From Bradyrhizobium sp. KBS0727 (lineage in GTDB: Bacteria; Pseudomonadota; Alphaproteobacteria; Rhizobiales; Xanthobacteraceae), in NCBI RefSeq assembly GCF_005937885.2, contig NZ_CP042176.1:4335501-4399500 (forward strand): a stretch of 64,000 bases of DNA, read 5' to 3'. A program made the translations under genes and the position numbers. Numbering within the stretch: position 1 is the first letter of the stretch; the number at the start of each line of letters is the position of its first letter. Positions 27,010-35,299 of the stretch are shown here, piece after piece. The notes beneath the pieces are model-generated. The model was given only the letters and a program-made list of their open reading frames with translations. It was not told the DNA's origin and searched no databases.

Positions 27010-27714
27010 CTAGGGACGTTTCGGAATCTCGAGCCCGCGCTGCACAGCGGGCCGCGCCAAGCCGTGTTCGAGCCATACAGGCACGTGATTGAGCGTATCG
27101 AACGCGACCAGTTCGCGCGCGCCGTAGAACCCGATCAGATTCCGTACCCAGCCCAGCATCGAAATATCGGCGATGGTGTATTCGTCGTCCATGACCCACT
27201 GCCGGCCGGCAAGCCACGTCTCCAGCACGCCGAGCAGCCGCTTCGACTCAGCGACATAACGCTCGAGCGGCCGCTTGTCGGCATATTCCTTGCCGGCGAA
27301 TTTGTGGAAGAAGCCGACCTGGCCGAACATCGGCCCGATCCCGCCCATCTGGAAGTGCAGCCACTGGAGGGCCTGGTATCGCCGCGCGGGGTCTGCCGGC
27401 AAAAGCTTGCCGGTCTTCTCGGCGAGATATTGCAGGATCGCACCCGACTCGAACAGCCCAAGCGGCCTGCCGTCCGGTCCGTTGGGATCGAGGATCGCGG
27501 GGATCTTGCCGTTCGGGTTCAGCGAGAGAAACTCCGGCGTCTTCTGGTCGTCCTTGCCAAAGTCGACCAGATGCACCTCGTAGGGCAGCCCGATCTCTTC
27601 CAGCATGATCGAGATCTTGACGCCGTTCGGGGTCGGCAACGAATAGAGCTGAAGACGGTTGGGATGTTTGGCGGGCCAGCGTTTGGTGATCGGGAAAGCG
27701 GAGAGATCGGGCAT
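27010..27714 (-). CDS. Glutathione S-transferase family protein (YfcG/YghU-like)
   Basis: From the ATG at 27714 the protein has 234 residues. The N-terminal thioredoxin-like domain has LYSLPTPNGVKISIMLEEIG, with the TPNG active-site region of the Nu-class YfcG/YghU enzymes, and the glutathione contact GLFESGAILQYLAEKTGKL. The helical C-terminal domain has DEYTIADISMLGWV. These enzymes reduce disulphides or peroxides with glutathione. The frame extends upstream to 27870, but without family similarity. Confidence 0.92.
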   Translation of the reverse strand: MPDLSAFPITKRWPAKHPNRLQLYSLPTPNGVKISIMLEEIGLPYEVHLVDFGKDDQKTPEFLSLNPNGKIPAILDPNGPDGRPLGLFESGAILQYLAEKTGKLLPADPARRYQALQWLHFQMGGIGPMFGQVGFFHKFAGKEYADKRPLERYVAESKRLLGVLETWLAGRQWVMDDEYTIADISMLGWVRNLIGFYGARELVAFDTLNHVPVWLEHGLARPAVQRGLEIPKRP

Positions 27715-27794
27715 CAACACTCGTTCTTTGTGTGGTTGTTGTTGGATGGCTAATGTACGGTCGCTACCGCACCAGACAAGGGCCGCCCAAGTCC

Positions 27795-28667
27795 ATGAAC
27801 GACGATCCCCCGCCGGCAAAACTTGGTCTGACCGACGCAGAGCTCGCGGTCCATCCAACGGTCTTCGCAAGCGACGCGCTGAAAGACCGGGTTGTCGTGG
27901 TGTCCGGCGGCGCCGGCGGCATCGGGCGGGCGATCGCCTGGCTGTTCGCCCGGCTGGGCGCGCATGTCGCCCTCGTCGGCCGCAATCAAGCCAAGCTCGA
28001 TGCGCTGGTCGCTGAGATGGCCGGCCGCGATCTCAAGGCATCCGCCTACGTCACCGATATCCGGGAGCCCGACGCGGTCAATGCGCTGTTCGACGCCGTC
28101 TGGAGCGCGCATGGGCGCATCGACCACCTGATCAACAGCGCCGGCGGACAATTTCCGCAAGCCGCGATCGATTTTTCGGTGAAGGGCTGGAACGCCGTTA
28201 TCAACACCAATCTGAACGGCACCTGGTACATGATGCAGGCCGCGGCGCAGCGCTGGCGCGACCACAAGCACCCCGGCAGCATCGTCAACATCGTGGTCGT
28301 GACGACACACGGCCTCTATGGCATCGCGCACACGATCGCCGCGCGAAGCGGCGTGATCGGGTTGTCGCGGGCGGTCGCCGTCGAATGGGCGCCGCTGAAC
28401 ATCAGGGTGAACTGCGTGGCGCCCGGGGTGATCGAGACCGAGGGCTGGAACGTCTACTCGCCAGAAGCCCGCGCCGCCTACCCGCGCTCGAACCCGATGA
28501 TGCGCAACGGAACGACATTTGACGTGGCCGAGGCCTGCGTCTATTTCGCCGCGCCGTCCGGCAAATTCGTCACCGGCGAAATGCTGACGGTGGATGGCGG
28601 CGGCCAGCTCTGGGGCGAGACCTGGACCACGGGCAAGCCGGCCTATTTCGGCGGCGACGATAAGTAG
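27795..28667 (+). CDS. SDR family oxidoreductase, resembling peroxisomal trans-2-enoyl-CoA/dienoyl-CoA reductases
   Basis: The 290-residue protein has the Rossmann cofactor motif SGGAGGIGRAIAWLFA near residue 40 and INSAGGQFPQAA in place of the NNAG segment. The usual catalytic Tyr-xxx-Lys is replaced by Thr-xxx-Arg in HTIAARSGVIGL. This loss is typical of 2,4-dienoyl-CoA and peroxisomal trans-2-enoyl-CoA reductases, which share the VNCVAPGVIETEG and VTGEMLTVDGG endings. The likely cofactor is NADPH and the likely substrate an enoyl-CoA, but both are inference. The start has no strong ribosome-binding site. Confidence 0.85.
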   Translation: MNDDPPPAKLGLTDAELAVHPTVFASDALKDRVVVVSGGAGGIGRAIAWLFARLGAHVALVGRNQAKLDALVAEMAGRDLKASAYVTDIREPDAVNALFDAVWSAHGRIDHLINSAGGQFPQAAIDFSVKGWNAVINTNLNGTWYMMQAAAQRWRDHKHPGSIVNIVVVTTHGLYGIAHTIAARSGVIGLSRAVAVEWAPLNIRVNCVAPGVIETEGWNVYSPEARAAYPRSNPMMRNGTTFDVAEACVYFAAPSGKFVTGEMLTVDGGGQLWGETWTTGKPAYFGGDDK

Positions 28668-28740
28668 CACCGCCGGTTTCACATGCCCCGCTACCGCCTC
28701 GCAGCGGAGCCGAAGTATCTGTTCAACTCGATGGCAGATA

Positions 28741-29295
28741 TCACGCAACGGATCGCGCATCCAACGGCCACCGCGCCAGGCAATCATGGCCTCTCAGGCT
28801 GCGAATGAGCACGAACTCGTTCACGGTCCAGCAGATCGGCTCGATCGGATACTCTTCCACGGCACGCGCGTCGTAGAGCAGCGTCACATGCGGCGCGAAA
28901 TTCGTGTTTGCCACCTTCCGCAGACCTTTTCGCATCATCACACCGCCGAGCATTCGGCGAAACGATATCAGCCGCCGTAATCCATTATCTCCGACCAGCA
29001 CAAACGGGCGACTGTCACGCTTGCCGCGAAAGCTCGCGGTGCGGTCGAACGAAACCTCGAACGGCGCCATCCTCACGTCCGCAGCAGCCGCGCATGCCTC
29101 CCGGATTTCCTGCTGCGGCAAACCGCTTAGAAAGAACAACGAAACGTGCAGGCGCTCGGGTTCGATCAGTTTGCCGCTGAATCGGTGAGCGCGCTTGAGA
29201 ACGCCGGCCAGCCGGTGGATTCGAGCCGCGGTGGCCGCGTCGGGAATGGCTGCGAGAAACAACCGGGCATCATTGCTGCTTGCAATTTTACTCAT
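28741..29295 (-). CDS. RNA 2',3'-cyclic phosphodiesterase / 2'-5' RNA ligase family (ThpR-like)
   Basis: The 184-residue protein carries the two HxT/S motifs of the 2H phosphoesterase superfamily: HVSLFFLSGLP near residue 50 and HVTLLYDARAV near residue 136. ThpR enzymes open 2',3'-cyclic phosphates on RNA. The length is normal. The gene is alone; it is divergent from the toxin-antitoxin module at 29414. Confidence 0.88.
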   Translation of the reverse strand: MSKIASSNDARLFLAAIPDAATAARIHRLAGVLKRAHRFSGKLIEPERLHVSLFFLSGLPQQEIREACAAAADVRMAPFEVSFDRTASFRGKRDSRPFVLVGDNGLRRLISFRRMLGGVMMRKGLRKVANTNFAPHVTLLYDARAVEEYPIEPICWTVNEFVLIRSLRGHDCLARWPLDARSVA

Positions 29296-29359
29296 GACGA
29301 ATTAGAACATAACATGAACATTGTTGCGAGATCAACTAAAAGATGCGTTACGCTTCTGT

Positions 29360-29379
29360 ATTGTAAACTGCACTACAAT
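29360..29379 (+). promoter_or_regulatory. Inverted repeat overlapping a likely -10 box upstream of the antitoxin gene
   Basis: ATTGTA-N8-TACAAT is a perfect inverted repeat at 29360-29379. Its right arm TACAAT is also a fair sigma-70 -10 hexamer, which would place the transcript start a few bases after it and leave a short leader before the ATG at 29414. This fits an autoregulatory operator for a TacA-type ribbon-helix-helix antitoxin. The assignment is inference. Confidence 0.5.
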
Positions 29380-29413
29380 TCGATATATGGCTTGTACCCT
29401 TGGAGACTCTGAA

Positions 29414-29716
29414 ATGCCGCGCGTCGTCAAACGGAAGGAACACCCGCTGTCGATGCGGCTACCCGAAACTGACATCGCCATCATAGATCGGGCGGCTTCC
29501 TTGCGTGGCCGATCGCGCACGGACTTTGTTCGCGAAGCCGCTGTGCGTGCTGCCGAGGATGTATTGATGGAAACGGCGCCCATCCGGATGAGCCCGGCAG
29601 GCTTCAAGGCTTTCATGGAGGCCGTGTCGGCGCCAGCCCGCCAGGTACCCGAAATGGTCGAGCTGTTTCAACGCGCGGCTCCGTGGGAATCCAAGGACAA
29701 AAAAGCCGGGAAGTAA
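29414..29716 (+). CDS. TacA-like (DUF1778) antitoxin
   Basis: The 100-residue protein has a ribbon-helix-helix DNA-binding start (HPLSMRLPETDIAIIDRAAS followed by GRSRTDFVREAAVRAAEDVL) and a flexible toxin-binding tail (RMSPAGFKAFMEAVS ... APWESKDKKAGK). The ATG at 29414 is preceded by GGAG with good spacing; an in-frame ATG at 29387 lies eight bases after the candidate -10 box and is unlikely. It is followed three bases later by a GNAT toxin gene, the standard tacA-tacT order. Confidence 0.92.
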   Translation: MPRVVKRKEHPLSMRLPETDIAIIDRAASLRGRSRTDFVREAAVRAAEDVLMETAPIRMSPAGFKAFMEAVSAPARQVPEMVELFQRAAPWESKDKKAGK

Positions 29717-29719
29717 TCG

Positions 29720-30226
29720 GTGGCAATCTCCGAACCTGAGCTGCTTACGGCCGCGCACGATGTCTCTGAATTTTCTTGTGGCAAAGCCTCCCTCGATCGA
29801 TGGCTGAAAACGCGCGCGCTCTCCAATCAGGAGAAGGGGTTCACGGCCGTCCTTGTCGTCTATGAATCCTATCGGGTTGTCGGCTATTACGGTCTTGCGC
29901 CGACCGCGATCTTGCCTTCCACACTTCCACGTTCCATCCGCACCGGTCAGCCGCCAGATCCCGTCCCGTGCTTGCTTCTGGGGCAACTTGCAACGGATCA
30001 GAACTGGATTGGCAAAGGGGTTGGTACCGGACTTCTGAAACATGCGCTGCAGCGTTGCGTGACGGCATCCGCTCTGATCGGCGGTCGCGCGCTGATCGTC
30101 AATGCCGTCGATATCGAGGCCGCGAATTTCTGGAGCCGCCGCGGGTTCATTCCTTCGAAGGATGATCCGCTGGTTCTGTTGAGGTCGATCGCCGACATCG
30201 CAGCGGCGATAGCCTCTGCTCGCTAA
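29720..30226 (+). CDS. TacT-like GNAT toxin
   Basis: The 168-residue acetyltransferase starts at a GTG just after the antitoxin stop. It has the typical TacT pattern: EFSCGKASLDRWLKTRA near the N-terminus, GYYGLAPTAI, the acetyl-CoA loop QNWIGKGVGTGLLKHAL and AANFWSRRGF at the end. TacT toxins acetylate the amino group of aminoacyl-tRNAs and stop translation; the partner antitoxin neutralises this and represses the operon. No mutation disrupting the frame is seen. Confidence 0.92.
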   Translation: MAISEPELLTAAHDVSEFSCGKASLDRWLKTRALSNQEKGFTAVLVVYESYRVVGYYGLAPTAILPSTLPRSIRTGQPPDPVPCLLLGQLATDQNWIGKGVGTGLLKHALQRCVTASALIGGRALIVNAVDIEAANFWSRRGFIPSKDDPLVLLRSIADIAAAIASAR

Positions 30227-30266
30227 GCATTGCAACACGACTGGACCAGAATGCATGCCCATGCGA

Positions 30267-30947
30267 TCACACCTGCTTCTGCAACACTGTCACATGAAGG
30301 CGGCGCCGGATTTCCATGCCCTGCCGGCGATAGAGCGCGATGGCGGAGGTGTTGCTGGTGAAGACGTGCAGGAACGGGATTTCGCCGCGCGCCACGATCT
30401 GGCGAGAGATCGCGGAGAGCAGGATCTGTCCGTAGCCGTGGCCGCGGTGCGAGGGGTGGACGCAGACCGCGGTAATCTCTGTGTAATCGGCGGGCTTCAT
30501 CCGTTCGCCGGCCATCGCGACCAGTTCGCCGCCGACACGGATACCGAGAAAGGTCCCGAGTTCGTGCGTGCGTGGGCTGAACGGACCGGGTTTTGTCAGT
30601 GCGGTCAGCGCCATCATGTCGGGAACGTCGGCAACGCCGAGCGTGAGAATGTCGACATCGCCTGCCGCGACTTCGGCCGGCGTTCCGATCATCTGCTCGC
30701 CGGTCTCGGCCAGCACAACCTTGAATTCCGCCGGCGCCGTCACGGCGTCCGGCGTGAACAGCACCGCGATCTCGGATCCCAACATCATCGCGCCGAGGCT
30801 CGCGAACCCGCGCGGCGAAATCTCCGCCATATCGGCGAATGGCGTGATGGCGGTGGGATACCGCCGCGCATGGTCGCCACCTTCCGCCAACGCCTGGTGC
30901 CGCGTCGTCAACGCGGTCCAGATCGGATGATCGAGCGGATGCGGCAT
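30267..30947 (-). CDS. GNAT family N-acetyltransferase
   Basis: This 226-residue protein has a variable N-terminal half and a GNAT domain at about residues 110-226. The acetyl-CoA site is VCVHPSHRGHGYGQILLSAI and the C-terminal NTSAIALYRRQGMEIRRRL is the usual ending (FR47-like). The substrate is unknown. It is not related closely to the toxin gene upstream on the other strand and lies 20 bases after the IlvD/Edd gene stop, in the same direction, so both may be in one transcript. Confidence 0.9.
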   Translation of the reverse strand: MPHPLDHPIWTALTTRHQALAEGGDHARRYPTAITPFADMAEISPRGFASLGAMMLGSEIAVLFTPDAVTAPAEFKVVLAETGEQMIGTPAEVAAGDVDILTLGVADVPDMMALTALTKPGPFSPRTHELGTFLGIRVGGELVAMAGERMKPADYTEITAVCVHPSHRGHGYGQILLSAISRQIVARGEIPFLHVFTSNTSAIALYRRQGMEIRRRLHVTVLQKQV

Positions 30948-30967
30948 CGAAATCTACGCCCGCCCGC

Positions 30968-32686
30968 TCACAGCACGCAGCCGTAATGCGCCGACGACAC
31001 CAGACGGATGTATTTGTCGTGCACCGATCCTTTCCGCACCTGCTTGACGGAATTAGGCTCGCGCCAATCGGCCATCCGTCGGGCGATTTCTTCTGCCGGG
31101 ACTTCGAGGTTCACGGTGCGGGCGCCGGGATCGATCACGATGATATCGCCGTCACGCACCGCGGCGATCGGACCTCCCCGCGCCGCTTCCGGCGAGACGT
31201 GGCCGATCAGGATGCCGTGCGAGACGCCGGAGAAGCGGCTGTCGGTGATCAGCGCGACGTCCTCGCCGAGGCCCCGCCCCTGCAACTGGATCGTCAGCAT
31301 CACCATCTCGGGCATGCCGGGCCCGCCGACCGGGCCGACATTGCGGACCACGATCACATTGCCCGGCACGATCGCGCCGGCGCGGATCGCAGCCATCGTC
31401 TCGGCCTCGGACTCGAACACGCGCGCGGTGCCGCGGAACTGCCCCTTCTCGAGCACCTTGCCCGACAGCTTCAAGAGACAGCTCTCCGGCGCGAGGTTGC
31501 CCTTCAATACGCTGATGTGATTGTTCGGCGACGCGATCGGTTTTTCCACCGGGAGCACGATCTGCTGCGGCGCCATCTGGTCCAGGGTGGGAACCGCGGC
31601 GAGATTTTCCGCCAGCGTCTTGCCGGTCACCGTCATGACGTCACCGTGCAGCAGGCCGGCACGCAGCAATTCCTTCATGACAACGGGTACGCCGCCGATC
31701 GCATGCAGGCTTCCCATCGCGAACGGGCCGTGCGGCTGCAGGTTGGCCAGCAACGGCACGCGCTCGCCGATTTGCTGAATGCGTTCGATTCCGATCGGCA
31801 CTTGCGCCTCGCGAGCGATCGCCAGCAGGTGGAGGTACATGTTGGTCGAGCCGCCCATCGCGTAGACGGTCGTGATCGCGTTCTCGAAGGCGCGTTCGGT
31901 CATGATGTCGCGCGGCCGGATGCCGGCCTCCATCAGCCGGTACAGCGCATCGACCGAGGCGCGCGCCTGCGCGCGGACATCGGCATGGATATCGCTGCCG
32001 GCGTTGTAATCGGCCGGATGCGAGGCGCCGCGCGGCAGCATCATGCCGATCGCTTCCGCAATAGTGCTCATGGTGTTGGCCGTGAACATCGCGCCGCAGG
32101 TGCCGCTGCCGGGCATCACGTTGCGCTCGACTTCGAGTAACTCCGCCTCGGGAATGCGGCCGGACTCGCTGGCAGCCCGGGCCTCGGCATAGTCCATAAT
32201 GGTCAGATTATTGCCTTTGCTGGCCCAGGCACCGAAGGACACCCGGCCCGGCGAACTGGTGCCGGGATAGAGGACGAGGCCGAACGCATTGGTCCGCGCC
32301 AGCGGCATCAATGCGGCGGCGCCGGTTTTGTCGCAGCCGGAAATCACGATCATGGCGTCGCCATGGTGCGCGTAGTGGCCGATCTCGAAGCAATCGGCGA
32401 CAACGTCACGGGAGGCGAGACTATAGCCCGCCGTCGGCGTGCCCTGGGTCAGCGCGTCAGACACGGCCGGTGCGCCCACGACCAGGCCCTGCCCGCCGCG
32501 CTCGGCCAGGATTTCCACCAGGAGATCGCTGATGGTGCGGACGCGGTTGTTGCAGCGATGGGCGTTGGTCCAGGCGCTCGCGATCGTCACCACAGCGCTG
32601 GTCTTCTCGGCGCGGTCCGGATCGAAGCCTGCGGCGCGCAGTTCGACCCGCGACTTTTTCCAATAAAGGCTGCTGTCCTCCATCAT
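30968..32686 (-). CDS. IlvD/Edd family dehydratase
   Basis: The 572-residue protein belongs to the dihydroxy-acid/sugar-acid dehydratases, which remove water with an iron-sulphur cluster. Three conserved cysteines are at 45 (NAHRCNNRV), 118 (ISGCDKTGAA) and 197 (PGSGTCGAMFTANTMS). MGGSTNMYLHLLAIA and the C-terminal GRGLGEDVALITDSRFSG and GHVSPEAARGG segments are also typical. Whether it serves valine/isoleucine synthesis or sugar-acid catabolism cannot be decided; lone accessory copies such as this are often sugar-acid enzymes. Starts at 32686 and 32683 are adjacent ATGs. Confidence 0.92.
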   Translation of the reverse strand: MMEDSSLYWKKSRVELRAAGFDPDRAEKTSAVVTIASAWTNAHRCNNRVRTISDLLVEILAERGGQGLVVGAPAVSDALTQGTPTAGYSLASRDVVADCFEIGHYAHHGDAMIVISGCDKTGAAALMPLARTNAFGLVLYPGTSSPGRVSFGAWASKGNNLTIMDYAEARAASESGRIPEAELLEVERNVMPGSGTCGAMFTANTMSTIAEAIGMMLPRGASHPADYNAGSDIHADVRAQARASVDALYRLMEAGIRPRDIMTERAFENAITTVYAMGGSTNMYLHLLAIAREAQVPIGIERIQQIGERVPLLANLQPHGPFAMGSLHAIGGVPVVMKELLRAGLLHGDVMTVTGKTLAENLAAVPTLDQMAPQQIVLPVEKPIASPNNHISVLKGNLAPESCLLKLSGKVLEKGQFRGTARVFESEAETMAAIRAGAIVPGNVIVVRNVGPVGGPGMPEMVMLTIQLQGRGLGEDVALITDSRFSGVSHGILIGHVSPEAARGGPIAAVRDGDIIVIDPGARTVNLEVPAEEIARRMADWREPNSVKQVRKGSVHDKYIRLVSSAHYGCVL

Positions 32687-32742
32687 GGCATGCTCAGGAT
32701 TGGCGCATCAATCGGACGCGTCGAACTGGAAACGGACATGTC

Positions 32743-34077
32743 TCATTTACCCCTTGCATGCTGATCGAATGCGCTGAGAACGGCGAGCGTCATTGCCTTG
32801 ACACCGGTTTCGATGGTCGGCTTCGGCACCGGCGCAAACAGCGGCGAATGATTGGCCGGCAAAGGAGTGCCGCTATTTTTCGCGGCGGCCCACCGCTCCG
32901 GTTCGTAAACGCCGATATTGAACATCATCGACGGCACCCCGGCACCGGCGAATTCGGAAAAATCCTCGCTCGGCGTTCCCGGCGGCGACACTCTCAGCTT
33001 GTCGCCGAACGCGGCCTTCAGCGCCTTCTCGGCAGTCGCAACCACCGCGGGATCATTTACCACCGCCTTGGCGCCCTCGGTGATCCTGACATCGGGTGCC
33101 GGCGCATCCGACATCGCGGCAGCGGCCTTCGCCGTCCGCTCGATCCCGGCCAGCATTTTGGCGCGCACCTCCGGTTTGAAGGTACGGATGGTTCCAAGCA
33201 CCAGCGCCTCATCCGGAATGATATTCTCGGCGGTGCCGGCGTGGATTGCGCCGATGCTGACCACGCCGAATTCGGTCGGGTCCTTTTCGCGGCTGATCAC
33301 GCTTTGCACGTCGACGATGAAGCGCGCCGCGATCATCACGGGATCGATGGTCGCCTGCGGCGTCGCGCCATGGCCGCCGCGACCGCGGAATTTGATGTAG
33401 AGGCTATCGGAATTGGATGAGCCGATGCCGACGCGATAGAGCAGCGTGCCATATGGGATCGGCGCGTCGTGCAGCGCGAAGGCGAAATCCGGTTTCTTGA
33501 ACCGCGTGAACAGACCATCGACCAGCATGGCCTTGGCGCCCGAGACGATTTCTTCGGCCGGCTGGGCGATAAACATCAGCGTGCCGTGCCACTGATCCTT
33601 GAGGCCGACCAGCGTTCTCGCCGTTCCGACCCAGCTCGCCATGTGGATGTCGTGGCCGCAGCTATGCGCCACGAACGTCTCGACGCCGTTCCAGACGGTC
33701 TTGTCGCGGCTAGCATAGTCAAGGCCGGTTTTCTCTTCCATCGGCAGCGCGTCGAGTTCGGTGCGCACCATGATGGTGGGGCCGTCGCCGTTCTTGTAAA
33801 TGGCGACAAGCCCGGTCTTGCCGACCTTCTCGGTGACCTCGAAGCCGAGTGCTCGCATTTCGGCGGCGAGCTTCGCCGCGGTCTTGACCTCCTCGAAAGC
33901 GAGTTCCGGGTGCGCGTGGATATCCTTGTAGAGCGCATCGAGCTTGGCATAATTGGCCTCGACCGATTTCTCGATCGCTGCCGTGAGACCGGCAACGTCC
34001 ATCTCCGCATGCGCAGGCGACAGGGTTGCTGCGCAGAGCGCGGCGGAGGCAAGGAACGCCTTGGCGAAGTGCTTCAT
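32743..34077 (-). CDS. Exported M20 family amidohydrolase
   Basis: The 444-residue protein starts with a signal peptide ending SPAHA near residue 24. It has the M20D (HipO-like, N-acyl-amino-acid hydrolase) metal-binding motifs: ELDALPMEEKTGL, AHSCGHDIHMASW, FIAQPAEEIVSGAKAM and a late GTPSEDFSEFA with the last ligand. The dimerisation part follows SLYIKFRGRGGHGATPQATIDP. Being exported, it would cleave amide bonds in the periplasm. The substrate is unknown. Confidence 0.92.
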   Translation of the reverse strand: MKHFAKAFLASAALCAATLSPAHAEMDVAGLTAAIEKSVEANYAKLDALYKDIHAHPELAFEEVKTAAKLAAEMRALGFEVTEKVGKTGLVAIYKNGDGPTIMVRTELDALPMEEKTGLDYASRDKTVWNGVETFVAHSCGHDIHMASWVGTARTLVGLKDQWHGTLMFIAQPAEEIVSGAKAMLVDGLFTRFKKPDFAFALHDAPIPYGTLLYRVGIGSSNSDSLYIKFRGRGGHGATPQATIDPVMIAARFIVDVQSVISREKDPTEFGVVSIGAIHAGTAENIIPDEALVLGTIRTFKPEVRAKMLAGIERTAKAAAAMSDAPAPDVRITEGAKAVVNDPAVVATAEKALKAAFGDKLRVSPPGTPSEDFSEFAGAGVPSMMFNIGVYEPERWAAAKNSGTPLPANHSPLFAPVPKPTIETGVKAMTLAVLSAFDQHARGK

Positions 34078-34170
34078 GGCTATGACACTCCCGTGTTGGC
34101 CGGGTGCTGATCTTGTCGCCGCACGCGGGCTAGCTGAGAACGGCAGCTTGGACGACGGACAGAACGGTGT

Positions 34171-34521
34171 CTAGCCGGACGCGCCATCATCAAGACTCAC
34201 AATCACGGCGGCGTTAGCGATGAGGATGGAGTCGCCGCCGGTTTCCGCGGGAATTTCGAGCCCGCCCTTCACGGCCGTGATGGTGATGGTGCCGTAAGGC
34301 AGTTCCTTGGCGACCGCAGCTGTATCGACCAGGCTCGGATCGGGCACGGCGACGGTGACGTCGACGAACATGTCCTTGGCGGTCTTGCCCAGCATCCGGA
34401 AGAAGCCGAGGCTGGAGTGGCGAATGGCATCGGAGACAGCGCGCTTGGCGGCCTTGGTGGCGTCCTTGCCGTGAACGTCGACGCCCATGCCCATTTCGGT
34501 GATACAGCGCACGCGTGCCAT
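34171..34521 (-). CDS. Lin0512 family protein
   Basis: Starting at 34521 (ribosome-binding site AAGGAAA) the protein has 116 residues and fits the Lin0512 family of unknown function: RCITEMGMGVDVHGKDATKA, AVSDAIRHSSLGF and the C-terminal ITITAVKGGLEIP. It may form ring oligomers like structural relatives, but no biochemical role is known. An upstream in-frame extension to 34638 is not conserved-looking. Confidence 0.88.
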   Translation of the reverse strand: MARVRCITEMGMGVDVHGKDATKAAKRAVSDAIRHSSLGFFRMLGKTAKDMFVDVTVAVPDPSLVDTAAVAKELPYGTITITAVKGGLEIPAETGGDSILIANAAVIVSLDDGASG

Positions 34522-34576
34522 GGAGTTTCCTTTTGTTGTTTTTTGAACAGGGTATCCGTCTTCCAGCCTGCTTATC

Positions 34577-34723
34577 ATGGATTTGACCCGGGAACTTACG
34601 GAGATATGTGGCCTGCAAACCACAACCGCCAACGACATTGTGAAGATGGCGACCGCGCGATTGCCGCGGAATCAACGAATCGACTACACCGCTGACGGGG
34701 CTGGGAAGCGGAGAGTAAAATGA
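34577..34723 (+). CDS. Possible small ORF, 48 residues
   Basis: An ATG at 34577 opens a 48-codon frame ending in TGA at 34721-34723. The product is polar (MDLTRELTEICGLQTTTAND and on) with a basic end (GKRRVK). The stop overlaps the ATG of the next small ORF by four bases (ATGA), a pattern of coupled genes. No ribosome-binding site is convincing and no family is recognised, so it may be chance. Confidence 0.3.
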   Translation: MDLTRELTEICGLQTTTANDIVKMATARLPRNQRIDYTADGAGKRRVK

Positions 34724-34818
34724 GAGTCGCTTCCTTAGAGAGTGTATTGACGGCGGCCACGCTGGTATCGGTCATCGTCGTCGTGCTGTGGGGACTCAAG
34801 ATTTTCCACGGTACGTGA
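34720..34818 (+). CDS. Possible small single-span membrane protein, 32 residues
   Basis: The frame MRVASLESVLTAATLVSVIV and on ends WGLKIFHGT. Residues 9-25 are a strongly hydrophobic helix, preceded by a purine-rich GGAGAG six to eleven bases before the ATG. It overlaps the 48-residue frame by ATGA. The combination of a plausible site and a membrane helix makes it a candidate for a real small gene, though its length is close to chance. Confidence 0.4.
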   Translation: MRVASLESVLTAATLVSVIVVVLWGLKIFHGT

Positions 34819-35029
34819 ACAGACAGGAAGCCGGCGTCGATCCAGAGACCTCCAATCAAGAAGGGGCTCGCGACTAAGGCAGCACTTCCGCGGCGGCGGA
34901 GGCCTTCTGTTCCAGTCGCATACAATAGAATAGCCGGACGCTCGTGCATCCCAACACGCAGTGAGTCTGGTTGGCGTCCTTGGCGCGAGATCGGCGCAGG
35001 CCGCGGAAATATCTGGTTTCAAGTCTCTC

Positions 35030-35125
35030 ATGCATTTTAGCTTTTATCTGATGATCGCAGCGCTGGTTCTGGTCGGTTTCGAAGTCGCCTATGCGCTCTA
35101 TCAATTGACCCTGTTTGTTCTCTGA
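35030..35125 (+). CDS. Possible small single-span membrane protein, 31 residues
   Basis: ATG at 35030 opens MHFSFYLMIAALVLVGFEVA and ends ALYQLTLFVL. Almost the whole peptide is one hydrophobic helix with a single glutamate. The ribosome-binding site is weak. It is about 210 bases after the other small membrane frame and before the palindrome at 35169. No family is recognised. Confidence 0.3.
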   Translation: MHFSFYLMIAALVLVGFEVAYALYQLTLFVL

Positions 35126-35168
35126 TTCAGGTCGTCGCAAGTGCCCCACGCCATGACGCGACGTTGCT

Positions 35169-35270
35169 GTCGTCGCCCGGCTTGACCGGGCGATCCAGTA
35201 CGCCGCGGCTTATCGTTCTAATCATCGGCGTCTCTGGAATACTGGATCACCCGCTTTCGCGGGTGATGAC
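35169..35270. repeat. Palindromic intergenic element with exchanged terminal hairpins, copy 3
   Basis: Read on the minus strand, it has a left hairpin CACCCGCGAAAGCGGGTG, the core CCAGTATTCCAGAGACGCC ... AGCCGCGGCGTACTGGAT and a right hairpin CGCCCGGTCAAGCCGGGCG. Relative to the element at 733-834 the core is in the same order with respect to the adjoining long repeat, but the CGCCCGG hairpin is on the other end. It joins the long repeat copy B directly. Confidence 0.8.
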
Positions 35271-35299
35271 GGCAAGAAGCATTCTCGCGGCGCGGTGCG

